NCBI GenBank assembly: GCA_008729055.1
Contig: SDUX01000171.1
Span: 1-12,331, forward strand
Reading direction: 5' to 3'
Source: Pyropia haitanensis
Taxonomy: Eukaryota; Rhodophyta; Bangiophyceae; Bangiales; Bangiaceae
Length of the DNA stretch: 12,331 bases
Part shown: piece by piece, positions 1-6,516 of the stretch
How positions within the stretch are numbered: position 1 is the first letter of the stretch
Layout: every line of letters begins with the position of its first letter
Program-made: the position numbers and the translations under genes
The notes under the pieces: generated by a model
Seen by the model: only the letters and a program-made list of their open reading frames with translations
What the model was told of the DNA's origin: nothing
Database searches by the model: none

Positions 1-561
1 TGCCAGTCCAGTTTCCGATTTGCGAATCCGTTCCACCAGTCGGGACAACACGATCGCGACGGTTACGGAGATATTGTAGCTCTGGGTGAAGCCGTGCATG
101 GGCAGCTTCATGGTGTCGTCGGCTGCCTCAAGGGCGGCTTTTGTCAGGCCTTGTTCTTCGGTTCCGAAGAGTATTGCGACAGGTTTATCCAGGGGAAGAT
201 TGCAGGGCTCGTAACCGTTTTCATTCGGGGTCGTTGCGACGATCCGGTAGCCGCGCCGCTTCATCGTTTCGAGGGCTGAAGCGGTTTGATGGTAGCGGTG
301 GAGGGAAAGCCACTTCGAGGCACCGAGGGCGATGTCATCGTTGGAACGGTATTCGTTCTCCCCCTCCACGATATGGACGTCCTGAACACCGAGACAGTCA
401 CAGGTGCGGAGGCAGGCGGAGGCGTTGTGCGGGCGATAAATGTTCTCCAGCATGATCGTAACATGCCTGGTTCGCCCGGCGAGAACGGCTGCAATTTTCT
501 CCCGCTTGTTTTCGGTGACGTAGCTGCCGAGATATTCGGTGAGTTCTTCTTCGGTGGTCAT
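1..561 (-). CDS. trmH: tRNA (guanosine-2'-O-)-methyltransferase, SpoU/TrmH family (3' end outside window)
   Basis: An open frame of 187 codons runs from an ATG at 561 to the left edge without a stop, so the C-terminus is missing. Family knowledge: TrmH-type SPOUT enzymes transfer methyl from SAM to the 2'-O of a tRNA guanosine (G18 for TrmH). Seen: motif 1 around residues 38-60 (LENIYRPHNASACLRTCD), with Asn46 and the presumed catalytic Arg52; motif 2 at about 130-139 (ILFGTEEQGL); and motif 3 at about 153-170, where the usual SLN reads SYN at 161-163. The trefoil-knot SAM site is therefore complete. E. coli TrmH is about 229 residues, so some 40 residues may lie beyond the edge. The start lies 10 bases after the stop of the upstream ABC transporter gene, suggesting co-transcription. 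No Shine-Dalgarno is visible. The exact tRNA position modified is inferred from the family only. Confidence 0.88.
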   Translation of the reverse strand, partial: MTTEEELTEYLGSYVTENKREKIAAVLAGRTRHVTIMLENIYRPHNASACLRTCDCLGVQDVHIVEGENEYRSNDDIALGASKWLSLHRYHQTASALETMKRRGYRIVATTPNENGYEPCNLPLDKPVAILFGTEEQGLTKAALEAADDTMKLPMHGFTQSYNISVTVAIVLSRLVERIRKSETGLA

Positions 562-571
562 CGGGATTCTG

Positions 572-2257
572 CTATTCCCACTTGGGCCGTTTGACTCCGA
601 TGTAGGCGATGAACAGTCCAATCGCGATGTGGGCGAAAAGGACGAGAAAGCAAAGCCACATCGGGGCGAGAAAGGTGTCGGTCACTTCATCAATGTAGCG
701 GTGGTAGTTCCGCTCCATGCTGTCCATCACTCCGGCCCAACTCCAGTAGGCGGATATGAAAGGGCGGGTCAGCCATCCGGCCCATGAAGGGAGGCGAGCA
801 CGGCTCCGGAGAGGGGAAGTTGAAAGCCCACCAGGTAAATCGAAAGCAGGGATGCCTGGTCTGCGGTTTTCGCCATGGAGGATATGCCGAGGCAGATGCC
901 GGTCATCGCTCCGTTCACGAGTAGCAGGAGAAGGAAATGTGCGACGAACGACGTGCCGGGAAACTCGCAGATGCTTTCGACAAAGATGGCCATCCAGAGC
1001 GACTGGATAAAAACAAGGACGGAGAGAAAAGCGAGCTTGCTGGCGAGATAAACGGAAGGCCGGACTCCGCCGAGCTTTCTTTTCAAAGATCTGTCGCTCC
1101 GCTGCGATTTCACGGGCTGAGTTATTGGAACCCATCAGGGTAAGCAGAATGACTTGAAACATGACGAGCCCGGAAACGAGCCCGCCGAGGTTCAGGTTGA
1201 AGGTCATCGCCTCCTGCTCCTGCTCGAAGGCCGCTTTGGTGTTTGGAACGGTTTCTGATAAACGCTGCGTCTGTTCGATTCCGTCGAGCTCGAAAACGAC
1301 GACGAGGATGGGAAATCCAACGAGGATTGCCAGTTGCAGGAGCATGCCTCCCCAGTCGCGGAGGAAAATTTTCCACCGTCGTCGAAAGAGGGCGAAAAAC
1401 TGCGCGGCAGCTCCGGGTGTGGTGGCCGATACCGAGGTTTCGGGGCTGCTCGAGCTTGAGGAGGGGTAGCCGTCATAGTACGCATCGCGGTGCTTGGCCC
1501 AACTGTTGGACCAGTCCTCCGGTTTGCGTTTGGCGAGTTGTCCGTAGATGTCTTCGGCGCTGTCGACACTGAAGTAGTGTTCGATAGCGCGCGGGGGACC
1601 GTGATAGACAACGCGTCCGGCATCAAGAACGAGGACGGAATCGTAGAGCTCCAGGTTTGCGAGACTGTGGGTCACGTTCGCGACGATGCGGTTTTCGTGG
1701 CGGCTCAGATCGTGCATGAGCTTTACGATTTCATCCTCACTCTGGGGGTCGAGCCCGCTCGTGACTTCGTCGCAAAGGAGAAGAACGGGATCGGTGACCA
1801 GCTCAAGTGCGAGAGAGAGTCTGCGACGCTGCCCGCCCGACAGGACTTTGACGAGGCGATCGCGCAGTGGGTCGAGGCCTGTAGCATCGAGAACGTCGTC
1901 GACGAGTTTTTCAAACTCTTCGCGCGAAGCTGTTGCCGCACGCAGTCTCACGGTGCTTTCAATATTCTCCTCCACCGTGAGTTCCTCGTAGGCGATGCTG
2001 AATTGAGGGACGTATCCGATTTCGGAATGTTCCAGGTCGCCTTCTTCCGAAAGATTTCGTCCGTTCCAGTGGATCGTCCCGTCGGTCTCCTGGTTGATCC
2101 CCGCGATCAGTTTGAGAAGGGTGGACTTGCCACAGCCGGAAGGACCGACGATTGCCATGAAATGTCCTGTCGGCACCTGCATGTCGATCTCCTCCAGCAG
2201 ATGGAGATCATCGCGGCCCTTCCGGACGGTAAAGTGGATGTTATTGAGTTCTAGCAC
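572..2257 (-). CDS. ABCG-like ABC half-transporter (ATPase plus ABC-2 permease), with two compensating frame breaks
   Basis: The ATPase domain comes first and the membrane domain second, the ABCG order. Seen: Walker A GPSGCGKST at 38-46, Q-loop Gln85, signature LSGGQ at 139-143, Walker B CDE at 162-164 followed by TSGLDP, and switch His197. A serine-rich linker (six Ser in a row near residue 267) precedes an ABC-2 type membrane domain with about six hydrophobic helices. The frame is lost near 1076-1083 and regained near 789-791. The stretch between reads as junk in the main frame, while the next frame gives clear membrane helices (about 790-1080). Removing one base at the first site and adding one at the second restores about 561 residues. 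The start is a GTG at 2257; a stop lies upstream in frame and no ATG alternative exists. It is probably an exporter of a lipid or drug-like compound, substrate unknown. Only 10 bases separate it from trmH. Confidence 0.85.
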   Translation of the reverse strand: MLELNNIHFTVRKGRDDLHLLEEIDMQVPTGHFMAIVGPSGCGKSTLLKLIAGINQETDGTIHWNGRNLSEEGDLEHSEIGYVPQFSIAYEELTVEENIESTVRLRAATASREEFEKLVDDVLDATGLDPLRDRLVKVLSGGQRRRLSLALELVTDPVLLLCDEVTSGLDPQSEDEIVKLMHDLSRHENRIVANVTHSLANLELYDSVLVLDAGRVVYHGPPRAIEHYFSVDSAEDIYGQLAKRKPEDWSNSWAKHRDAYYDGYPSSSSSSPETSVSATTPGAAAQFFALFRRRWKIFLRDWGGMLLQLAILVGFPILVVVFELDGIEQTQRLSETVPNTKAAFEQEQEAMTFNLNLGGLVSGLVMFQVILLTLMGSNNSAREIAAERQIFEKKARRSPAFRLSRQQARFSLRPCFYPVALDGHLCRKHLRVSRHVVRRTFPSPATRERSDDRHLPRHILHGENRRPGIPAFDLPGGLSTSPLRSRARLPSWAGWLTRPFISAYWSWAGVMDSMERNYHRYIDEVTDTFLAPMWLCFLVLFAHIAIGLFIAYIGVKRPKWE

Positions 2258-2440
2258 GGGACAGTTGTAAAAGCTTTGCGAGCGTAGCGCAATCCTGATC
2301 CTGCTCTAACTCCCGGTTGCGATCTGTTTGCGGAGCTTTGGCCGGATGCGCGGCGGAGAGCGGGGCGGGGAGGGGGGGGCGAAGCTTTCTCCCGAAAATA
2401 CCACTTTACCCGACCTCTAAATGTTGGCTTGGTAGAAGTG
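2258..2440. other. Divergent intergenic region with a G-quadruplex-like run
   Basis: This 183-base spacer separates the minus-strand ABC transporter from the plus-strand AsmA-like gene and must hold both promoters, but I cannot assign convincing -35/-10 pairs. The plus strand carries G runs of 4, 4 and 8 at 2362-2379, separated by single C and A bases. This fits the four-tract G-quadruplex pattern and lies about 60 bases before the plus-strand start. The length of the 8-base G run is doubtful given the homopolymer errors elsewhere. Confidence 0.5.
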
Positions 2441-3900
2441 ATGCCACGGAAGAGAGCTTCACGGAAAAAGACCAAGAGCGCAGTGAACCCGCTTGTTGCG
2501 GTTCTTGTGACCGGTGTTGTGCTGCTCGTTCTGTTCGTTTCGGTCCTCCTTTTCGCGAAGTCCGCCGTTCGCGGATGGTTAAAAGGGGATGAGTTCCGTG
2601 AATGGCTTGTGAAAAAAGCTTCGGTTGCCTTGCAGTCCGATGTGGAGCTGTCAGAAACCGATTGGCAGGGATCGGAAATATACGCTGATTCCTTTCTTGC
2701 AGAGGGGTATGAGGGCGCGGCTTTCTCCCGACTATCGCTTGATGGCATTCGCGCTCGAACGGGGGGAGTGGAGAAAGGCGCTTTTAAGATTCCGGAAGTC
2801 ACGATCAACCGGTTCCAGATGGAGTTTTCCGCGGTGAGAAAAAGGCGTCCTGCCGGGGAGGTGGAAAGTGGGGCTGTTTCCGGTCCGGAGGTTCCGGAAT
2901 GGCTTTCCAAATATCTGCCGAACCGGGCCGAGGTCGGTGACGTGATCCTTTCCTCTGCCAGAGTCGACGTGAAGCGGGCGGATGGATCGGTGCCCTTTTG
3001 ATGCAGGGGGTTAAGGCGATTGTTCAGCCCGACTTTCAGACCAAAATCTGGGAGATGCAGGGGCAGGGAGGAAAACTGCGAATTCCTGACCAGCCGGAAA
3101 TTTCACTCAAGGATCTCGCGATGCGCTGGAGGGAGTCCGAGTTGTTTATTGATCGTTGCGGATTGGGGATTTACGAAAACGGTCACATTGATGGCAGCGG
3201 CGAGATCGATTTCTCCGGAGACGGGAATTTTAATCTGGAACTCGAGATTTCTTCCATTGAGGTAGACGAGCTGGTGGAGGGGGAGTGGGAGGAGCGATTG
3301 TCCGGGACGATTTCGGGACCGGTGACAATTACCGGCCGCCCCGGTGCCTTCGTCTACAAAGGCACGATGCATGTAGCGGATGCGACCATCGAATCCATCC
3401 CCGTTCTGAGTATGGTGGCTGAGTATACGAGGAACGATCAGTTCAAGCATCTCTTATTCAGTGAGGCGAAGGCTGACTTCACGAAGGTGGGGGAGAAAAC
3501 GAATTTGGAGAATATTGTTTTGCAGTCGGACGGGCTGGTGCGGGTTGAGGGAAACATGGTGATCGAAGGGGGAAAGATTCTCGGTCAATTTCAGGTCGGC
3601 GTGGCCCCGGGAACCCTCCGGTGGATCCCCGGGGCGGAACGGCAGATCTTCACCGAGCAGCGGGAGGGCTTCCTGTGGACCCCAATGGCCCTGAGCGGCA
3701 CCGTCAATGAGCCGAAAGAGGACCTGTCCGGGAGATTGATCGCTGCAGCTGGAGAGGAGATTCTGAAAGGTCTTCCCGCCGGGGTGCTGAAGGAGGCGCA
3801 GAAATTTCTGCAGCCGGGAGAGGGGAATGAAACTTCGCCGGGCGGATTGCTCGAGCAGGGAAAGCCCTTGCTTGATCTCATTACGCCTTTTCTGAAGTAG
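2441..3900 (+). CDS. Membrane-anchored AsmA-like protein of unknown function (one frame break)
   Basis: A basic N-terminus (MPRKRASRKKTK) is followed by one membrane helix at about residues 17-39, so the bulk of the protein should lie outside the cytoplasmic membrane. The rest is rich in short beta-strand-like segments with Gly turns (for example DGSGEIDFSGDGNFNLELEI), resembling AsmA/DUF-type repetitive envelope proteins; the family call is inference. The frame breaks at the T run 2996-2999. One extra T joins the first part (to about residue 186) to the second, which begins LMQGVKAIV, giving about 486 residues. The ATG at 2441 is preferred; an in-frame TTG at 2429 and GTG at 2438 are possible but neither has a good ribosome binding site. 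It stands alone upstream of the atp operon with a 320-base gap, so co-transcription is not evident. Confidence 0.7.
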
Positions 3901-4220
3901 GGAAGATTCGATATTCCGGTGGTCGAAACGAGCTCATCAAGGGGAGCGGGCCGGTCGTGGTATTCGGCATCGGCATTCCCTTCGTCCTCGCTGTTGGCCT
4001 CGACCGGGTTTCGTTTCTTTCTGCGATAAGATCTAGTCACTCCGAAAAACCCCACAATTCGCGCGATTTTGTCATATTTGACGATCCCGACACAGACTTT
4101 GTGAAATTTTTCACAAAATCGTGTTGCGAGTCTGAAGCCTTTGTTTAGGGTGCGCGCAGAACGAAGGCCTGTTACGCCAAAACCCCCTGTGCTGGCTGCC
4201 TTTGATACTCGCTAATCCAA
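3901..4220. other. Non-coding region upstream of the atp operon
   Basis: This 320-base gap holds no convincing gene: I find no atpI or atpZ, which precede atpB in many bacteria. It contains the palindrome at 4098-4117 and a possible -35 hexamer TTGACG at 4078-4083 with a weak TGAAAT 18 bases downstream. The atp promoter must lie in this gap or further upstream, but its exact position is not clear. No intrinsic terminator for the preceding gene is visible. Confidence 0.55.
4098..4117. promoter_or_regulatory. Perfect CRP/FNR-type palindrome upstream of atpB
   Basis: The 20 bases TTTGTGAAATTTTTCACAAA form a perfect inverted repeat and contain the TGTGA-N6-TCACA arrangement typical of CRP-family operators, centred 113 bases before the atpB start. 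It overlaps the weak candidate -10 TGAAAT (4102-4107), which would suit repression; alternatively it could activate a promoter further downstream. The palindrome is seen directly; binding by a CRP/FNR regulator is inference. Confidence 0.55.
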
Positions 4221-5093
4221 ATGGATTTCAACCTGCCCATTCTCGCTCTCGACTCGATGAGCCCGCTACTCGCAGCGGGTGGAATTGCGGCGCCCGGACT
4301 TCCTGATCTGGGTTGGTTCACCAACTCGATCCTGGTGGCAATTATCGTCACGGTTGCGGTTCTTCTTTTTACCCGCATGGCGACGAAGCGGATGGAGACG
4401 ATTCCGGGAAAGAAGCAGAATTTTGTCGAGCTGGTAATTGAGTTTCTCTACGGTCAGGTCGAGGGGATTGTTGGAAAGCACGTAGCTCCGAAGGCGTTTC
4501 CTCTCCTGGCTACGATTTTCATTTTTGTGATCACGGCGAACTGGTTCGGGTTGATTCCCGGAGTCGGAACAGTTGGATGGGGGCCGGGTAAAGCTGCCTT
4601 GACGGTTGATGCGGTAAGCACTCCTCTCCTCCGTCCCGCTACCGCTGACTTGAATATGACGCTGGCTCTTGCGCTGGTCTTCATGGTGGTCTGGTTTTGG
4701 ATCTCTGTTCGCGAACTGGGCGTGTGGGGGTCTCTTGTTCACATCTTTGGCCCAAAGGGCGGGCTGGTGGGAGCTCTGAAGTACGCGCTGATGCCGATCT
4801 TCATTTTTGTCGGATTGATCGAGGTGATTTCGATCGCGTTCCGCCCGGTTTCGCTGTCGCTCCGTTTGTTCGGGAACGTCTTTGCCGGTGAGACTCTTCT
4901 CTCGGTGATGGGTGGTCTTGGTAAGGATATCTTCGGTCTGAGCGGGTTTGCTGCTTTTCTATCCTCTGTGATTTTCCCAATCCCTTTCTATTTCATGGAG
5001 ATCCTTGTCGGGGCGCTCCAGGCAACCGTTTTCACGCTGCTTTGTGCAGTATATATCAAATTGTCCACCACTCACGAAGGGGAGGATCATTGA
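4221..5093 (+). CDS. atpB: ATP synthase Fo subunit a
   Basis: This integral membrane protein forms the proton half-channels beside the c-ring. Seen over 290 residues: hydrophobic helices from about residue 35 onward, the signature segment SLSLRLFGNVFAGE with the essential channel Arg215 (E. coli aArg210), and GALQATVFTLL near the C-terminus with Gln267 (E. coli Gln252). A loop around 113-140 (from GVGTVGWGPG onward) gives local length typical of PVC-group and similar sequences. The frame is intact. The ATG at 4221 is the natural first codon and no Shine-Dalgarno is present. It is the first gene of the eight-gene operon; the usual upstream atpI is absent. The c-subunit gene follows after 77 bases. 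Confidence 0.96.
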   Translation: MDFNLPILALDSMSPLLAAGGIAAPGLPDLGWFTNSILVAIIVTVAVLLFTRMATKRMETIPGKKQNFVELVIEFLYGQVEGIVGKHVAPKAFPLLATIFIFVITANWFGLIPGVGTVGWGPGKAALTVDAVSTPLLRPATADLNMTLALALVFMVVWFWISVRELGVWGSLVHIFGPKGGLVGALKYALMPIFIFVGLIEVISIAFRPVSLSLRLFGNVFAGETLLSVMGGLGKDIFGLSGFAAFLSSVIFPIPFYFMEILVGALQATVFTLLCAVYIKLSTTHEGEDH

Positions 5094-5107
5094 TCGAATC
5101 GAATTTT

Positions 5108-5118
5108 GTCACTGTGAC
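5108..5118. repeat. Short palindrome in the atpB-atpE gap
   Basis: GTCACTGTGAC is a perfect odd palindrome. It overlaps a second inverted repeat, CACTGT at 5110-5115 pairing with ACAGTG at 5128-5133. This is the only visible structure in the 77-base gap; it may be an RNA hairpin or chance. Confidence 0.3.
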
Positions 5119-5170
5119 CATAGGCAAACAGTGGGCGGTGGCGAAGAAACAGTAAAATAGAACAAGTATC

Positions 5171-5428
5171 ATGATTGATGTTTTGACAACTCTTGCCGCT
5201 GCGGCTCCTGCTGCAGCTGATGGGGCCTCCACTTTTAACGGAAACTTTGCTCTTGCGATTGCGGGTGCTGGTGCCGGTATTGGTATTGGTCTGATCGGAA
5301 TGGCTGCTGCACAGGCTGTGGGTCGTAACCCCGGTGCGTTCGGTAACATTCTGACCATCGCGATTATCGGAATGGCGCTCGCTGAGGCTATTGCGATTTA
5401 CGCCCTCATCATGGCATTCCGTGGCTAA
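5171..5428 (+). CDS. atpE: ATP synthase Fo subunit c (proteolipid)
   Basis: This 85-residue two-helix hairpin forms the rotating c-ring. Seen: an Ala-rich N-terminus (1-20), a glycine-rich first helix with the GxGxG pattern at 31-40, the polar loop with Arg52-Asn53-Pro54, and the second helix with the ion-carrying carboxylate Glu72 in GMALAEAIAIYAL. Residues that mark sodium-binding rings are missing: the position of the helix-1 Gln is hydrophobic, and Glu72 is followed by Ala rather than Ser or Thr. Proton coupling is therefore inferred. The Ala-rich leader is slightly longer than in E. coli (79 residues). The frame is intact. A strong hairpin lies in the 110-base gap downstream. Confidence 0.96.
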   Translation: MIDVLTTLAAAAPAAADGASTFNGNFALAIAGAGAGIGIGLIGMAAAQAVGRNPGAFGNILTIAIIGMALAEAIAIYALIMAFRG

Positions 5429-5439
5429 CGCCCCGGTTT

Positions 5440-5489
5440 GGTTTTGGTGGGTCGCGGTAGTTCGCTTCCGTGGCCCACTTTCCAAAACC
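5440..5489 (+). ncRNA. Strong RNA hairpin between atpE and atpF
   Basis: In the transcript, 5440-5447 (GGTTTTGG) pairs with 5482-5489 (CCAAAACC), 5448-5451 with 5474-5477, 5452-5453 with 5472-5473 (one G-U), and 5454-5457 with 5468-5471 (one G-U). The loop is about 10 bases and there is one 4-base bulge (5478-5481), for about 18 pairs in total. No T run follows, so this is not an intrinsic terminator. Its place right after the gene for the most abundant Fo subunit suggests an mRNA-stabilising or processing element. Confidence 0.6.
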
Positions 5490-5538
5490 TTACAATTTGA
5501 TACGCGCCTCTTTACGAAACTCAGACTGACTCCGCAGC

Positions 5539-6048
5539 ATGGAAGTTGTTCAAGGTATTTTAGAACAGTTCGGCTTTGACTGGCCGAAGTTTATCGCCCA
5601 GATCATTATCGTTTTGGTCGTCTATTTTATTTTGGCCAAATTCGCATTCGGGCCGGTTCTCGCCATGCTTGATGCACGTCGCAAGCGGATCGAAGAGGGA
5701 GAGCAGAACGTTAAGAAAATTGAGGCCGAGCTCGCCAAAGCGGAAGAAAAGGTTCAGGCGATGCTTGATGAAGCGAATAAAGACGCCGAGCGCATGATTG
5801 CCGAGGCTCGTGACAGTGCTGAAGCGGTGCGCGGTCAGAAAACTCAGGAAGCCATCAAGGAGGCTCAAACCATTATCGAGAAGGCGCGGGAAGCTTCACG
5901 GGTCGAGCACGAGTCCGCCATGAGCGAGCTGAAGAAAGATTTTGGTCGTCTTGTCATTGATGCGACTTCGAAAGTAACCGGCAAGGTGCTTGACGACGAA
6001 GACCAAACTCGAATCAACCAGGAAACGGCCGGGCAGGTCTCGCTCTAA
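5539..6048 (+). CDS. atpF: ATP synthase Fo subunit b
   Basis: Subunit b forms the peripheral stalk linking Fo to F1. Seen over 169 residues: one N-terminal membrane helix at about 16-37 (WPKFIAQIIIVLVVYFILAK), then a long charged helix rich in Glu, Lys, Arg and Ala (about 45-155), the expected right-handed coiled-coil stalk. The length is normal and the frame intact. There is a single b gene and no b' paralogue, so the stalk is presumably a homodimer. No Shine-Dalgarno precedes the ATG. The delta gene follows after 22 bases. Confidence 0.95.
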   Translation: MEVVQGILEQFGFDWPKFIAQIIIVLVVYFILAKFAFGPVLAMLDARRKRIEEGEQNVKKIEAELAKAEEKVQAMLDEANKDAERMIAEARDSAEAVRGQKTQEAIKEAQTIIEKAREASRVEHESAMSELKKDFGRLVIDATSKVTGKVLDDEDQTRINQETAGQVSL

Positions 6049-6070
6049 CACGTAGTCTCCCCGCTTCCCT

Positions 6071-6466
6071 ATGAAATCCGGAAAAGAAGCAGCGCGAATC
6101 GCGAAAAAGATTTTCTCCGCGACGGTGGTCGACGGAAAAGTTGATGTCGAGGCATTCCGGAAAGTCGTTGCGAAGCTGGCTGATGAAAAGCCGCGCGGTT
6201 ATCTGAATTTGATTCAGGCCTACTGGAAGCTGGTCCGTCTCGAGATTGAAAAGAACAGCGCGGTTGTCGAAAGTGCAGCAGGGCTTGACGCCGGAACAAA
6301 GGATAGTGTCGTTGCAGATTTGAAAAAGCGCTACGGCGACCAGGTTGAAGCCAGTTTTTCCGTAAATCCCGATCTGATCGGTGGGATGCGGATTCGTGTC
6401 GGCAGTGATGTCTGGGACGGAAGCGTCAAAAACCGCCTCGAGCGTTTGAATGACAAATTTGCTTAG
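6071..6466 (+). CDS. atpH: ATP synthase F1 subunit delta, short form
   Basis: Delta (OSCP homologue) joins the b stalk to the top of the alpha/beta hexamer. Seen: N-terminal ARIAKKIFSATVVDGKVDVE, the mid segment with an R..EIEKNSAVVESAAGL motif, and the diagnostic C-terminus with NPDLIGGMRIRVGSDVWDGSVKNRLERL. At 131 residues it is some 45 shorter than E. coli delta (177); the missing part falls in the N-terminal helical bundle. The ATG cannot be moved upstream because an in-frame TAG lies at 6053-6055, and atpF ends at 6048. The frame is otherwise intact. Position between atpF and atpA supports the call. Confidence 0.88.
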   Translation: MKSGKEAARIAKKIFSATVVDGKVDVEAFRKVVAKLADEKPRGYLNLIQAYWKLVRLEIEKNSAVVESAAGLDAGTKDSVVADLKKRYGDQVEASFSVNPDLIGGMRIRVGSDVWDGSVKNRLERLNDKFA

Positions 6467-6516
6467 TAATTATTTTAGAAACCAACCGAGTGTAACGAAT
6501 CACCTGACAAACTGTC

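Noticed and set aside
1490..2254. Plus-strand open frame of 254 codons opposite the ABC ATPase domain
   Set aside because: It is antisense to clear Walker, signature and switch motifs, has no recognisable domain and no ribosome binding site; an effect of GC-rich codon use.
2251..2910. Minus-strand open frame of 219 codons
   Set aside because: It overlaps the AsmA-like gene and the divergent spacer, and its composition (Ser, Thr, Arg, Pro) is typical of an antisense shadow.
3591..4055. Minus-strand open frame of 154 codons reaching into the gap before atpB
   Set aside because: The distal part is antisense to the AsmA-like gene and the part in the gap shows no domain; there is no ribosome binding site. 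The palindrome lies 43 bases upstream of its start, but that alone is weak support.
3901..4220. atpI or atpZ gene upstream of atpB
   Set aside because: No frame in this stretch encodes a small two-helix membrane protein.
5440..5489. Intrinsic terminator after atpE
   Set aside because: The hairpin is strong but followed by TTACAATTTG rather than a T run, and essential atp genes continue downstream.
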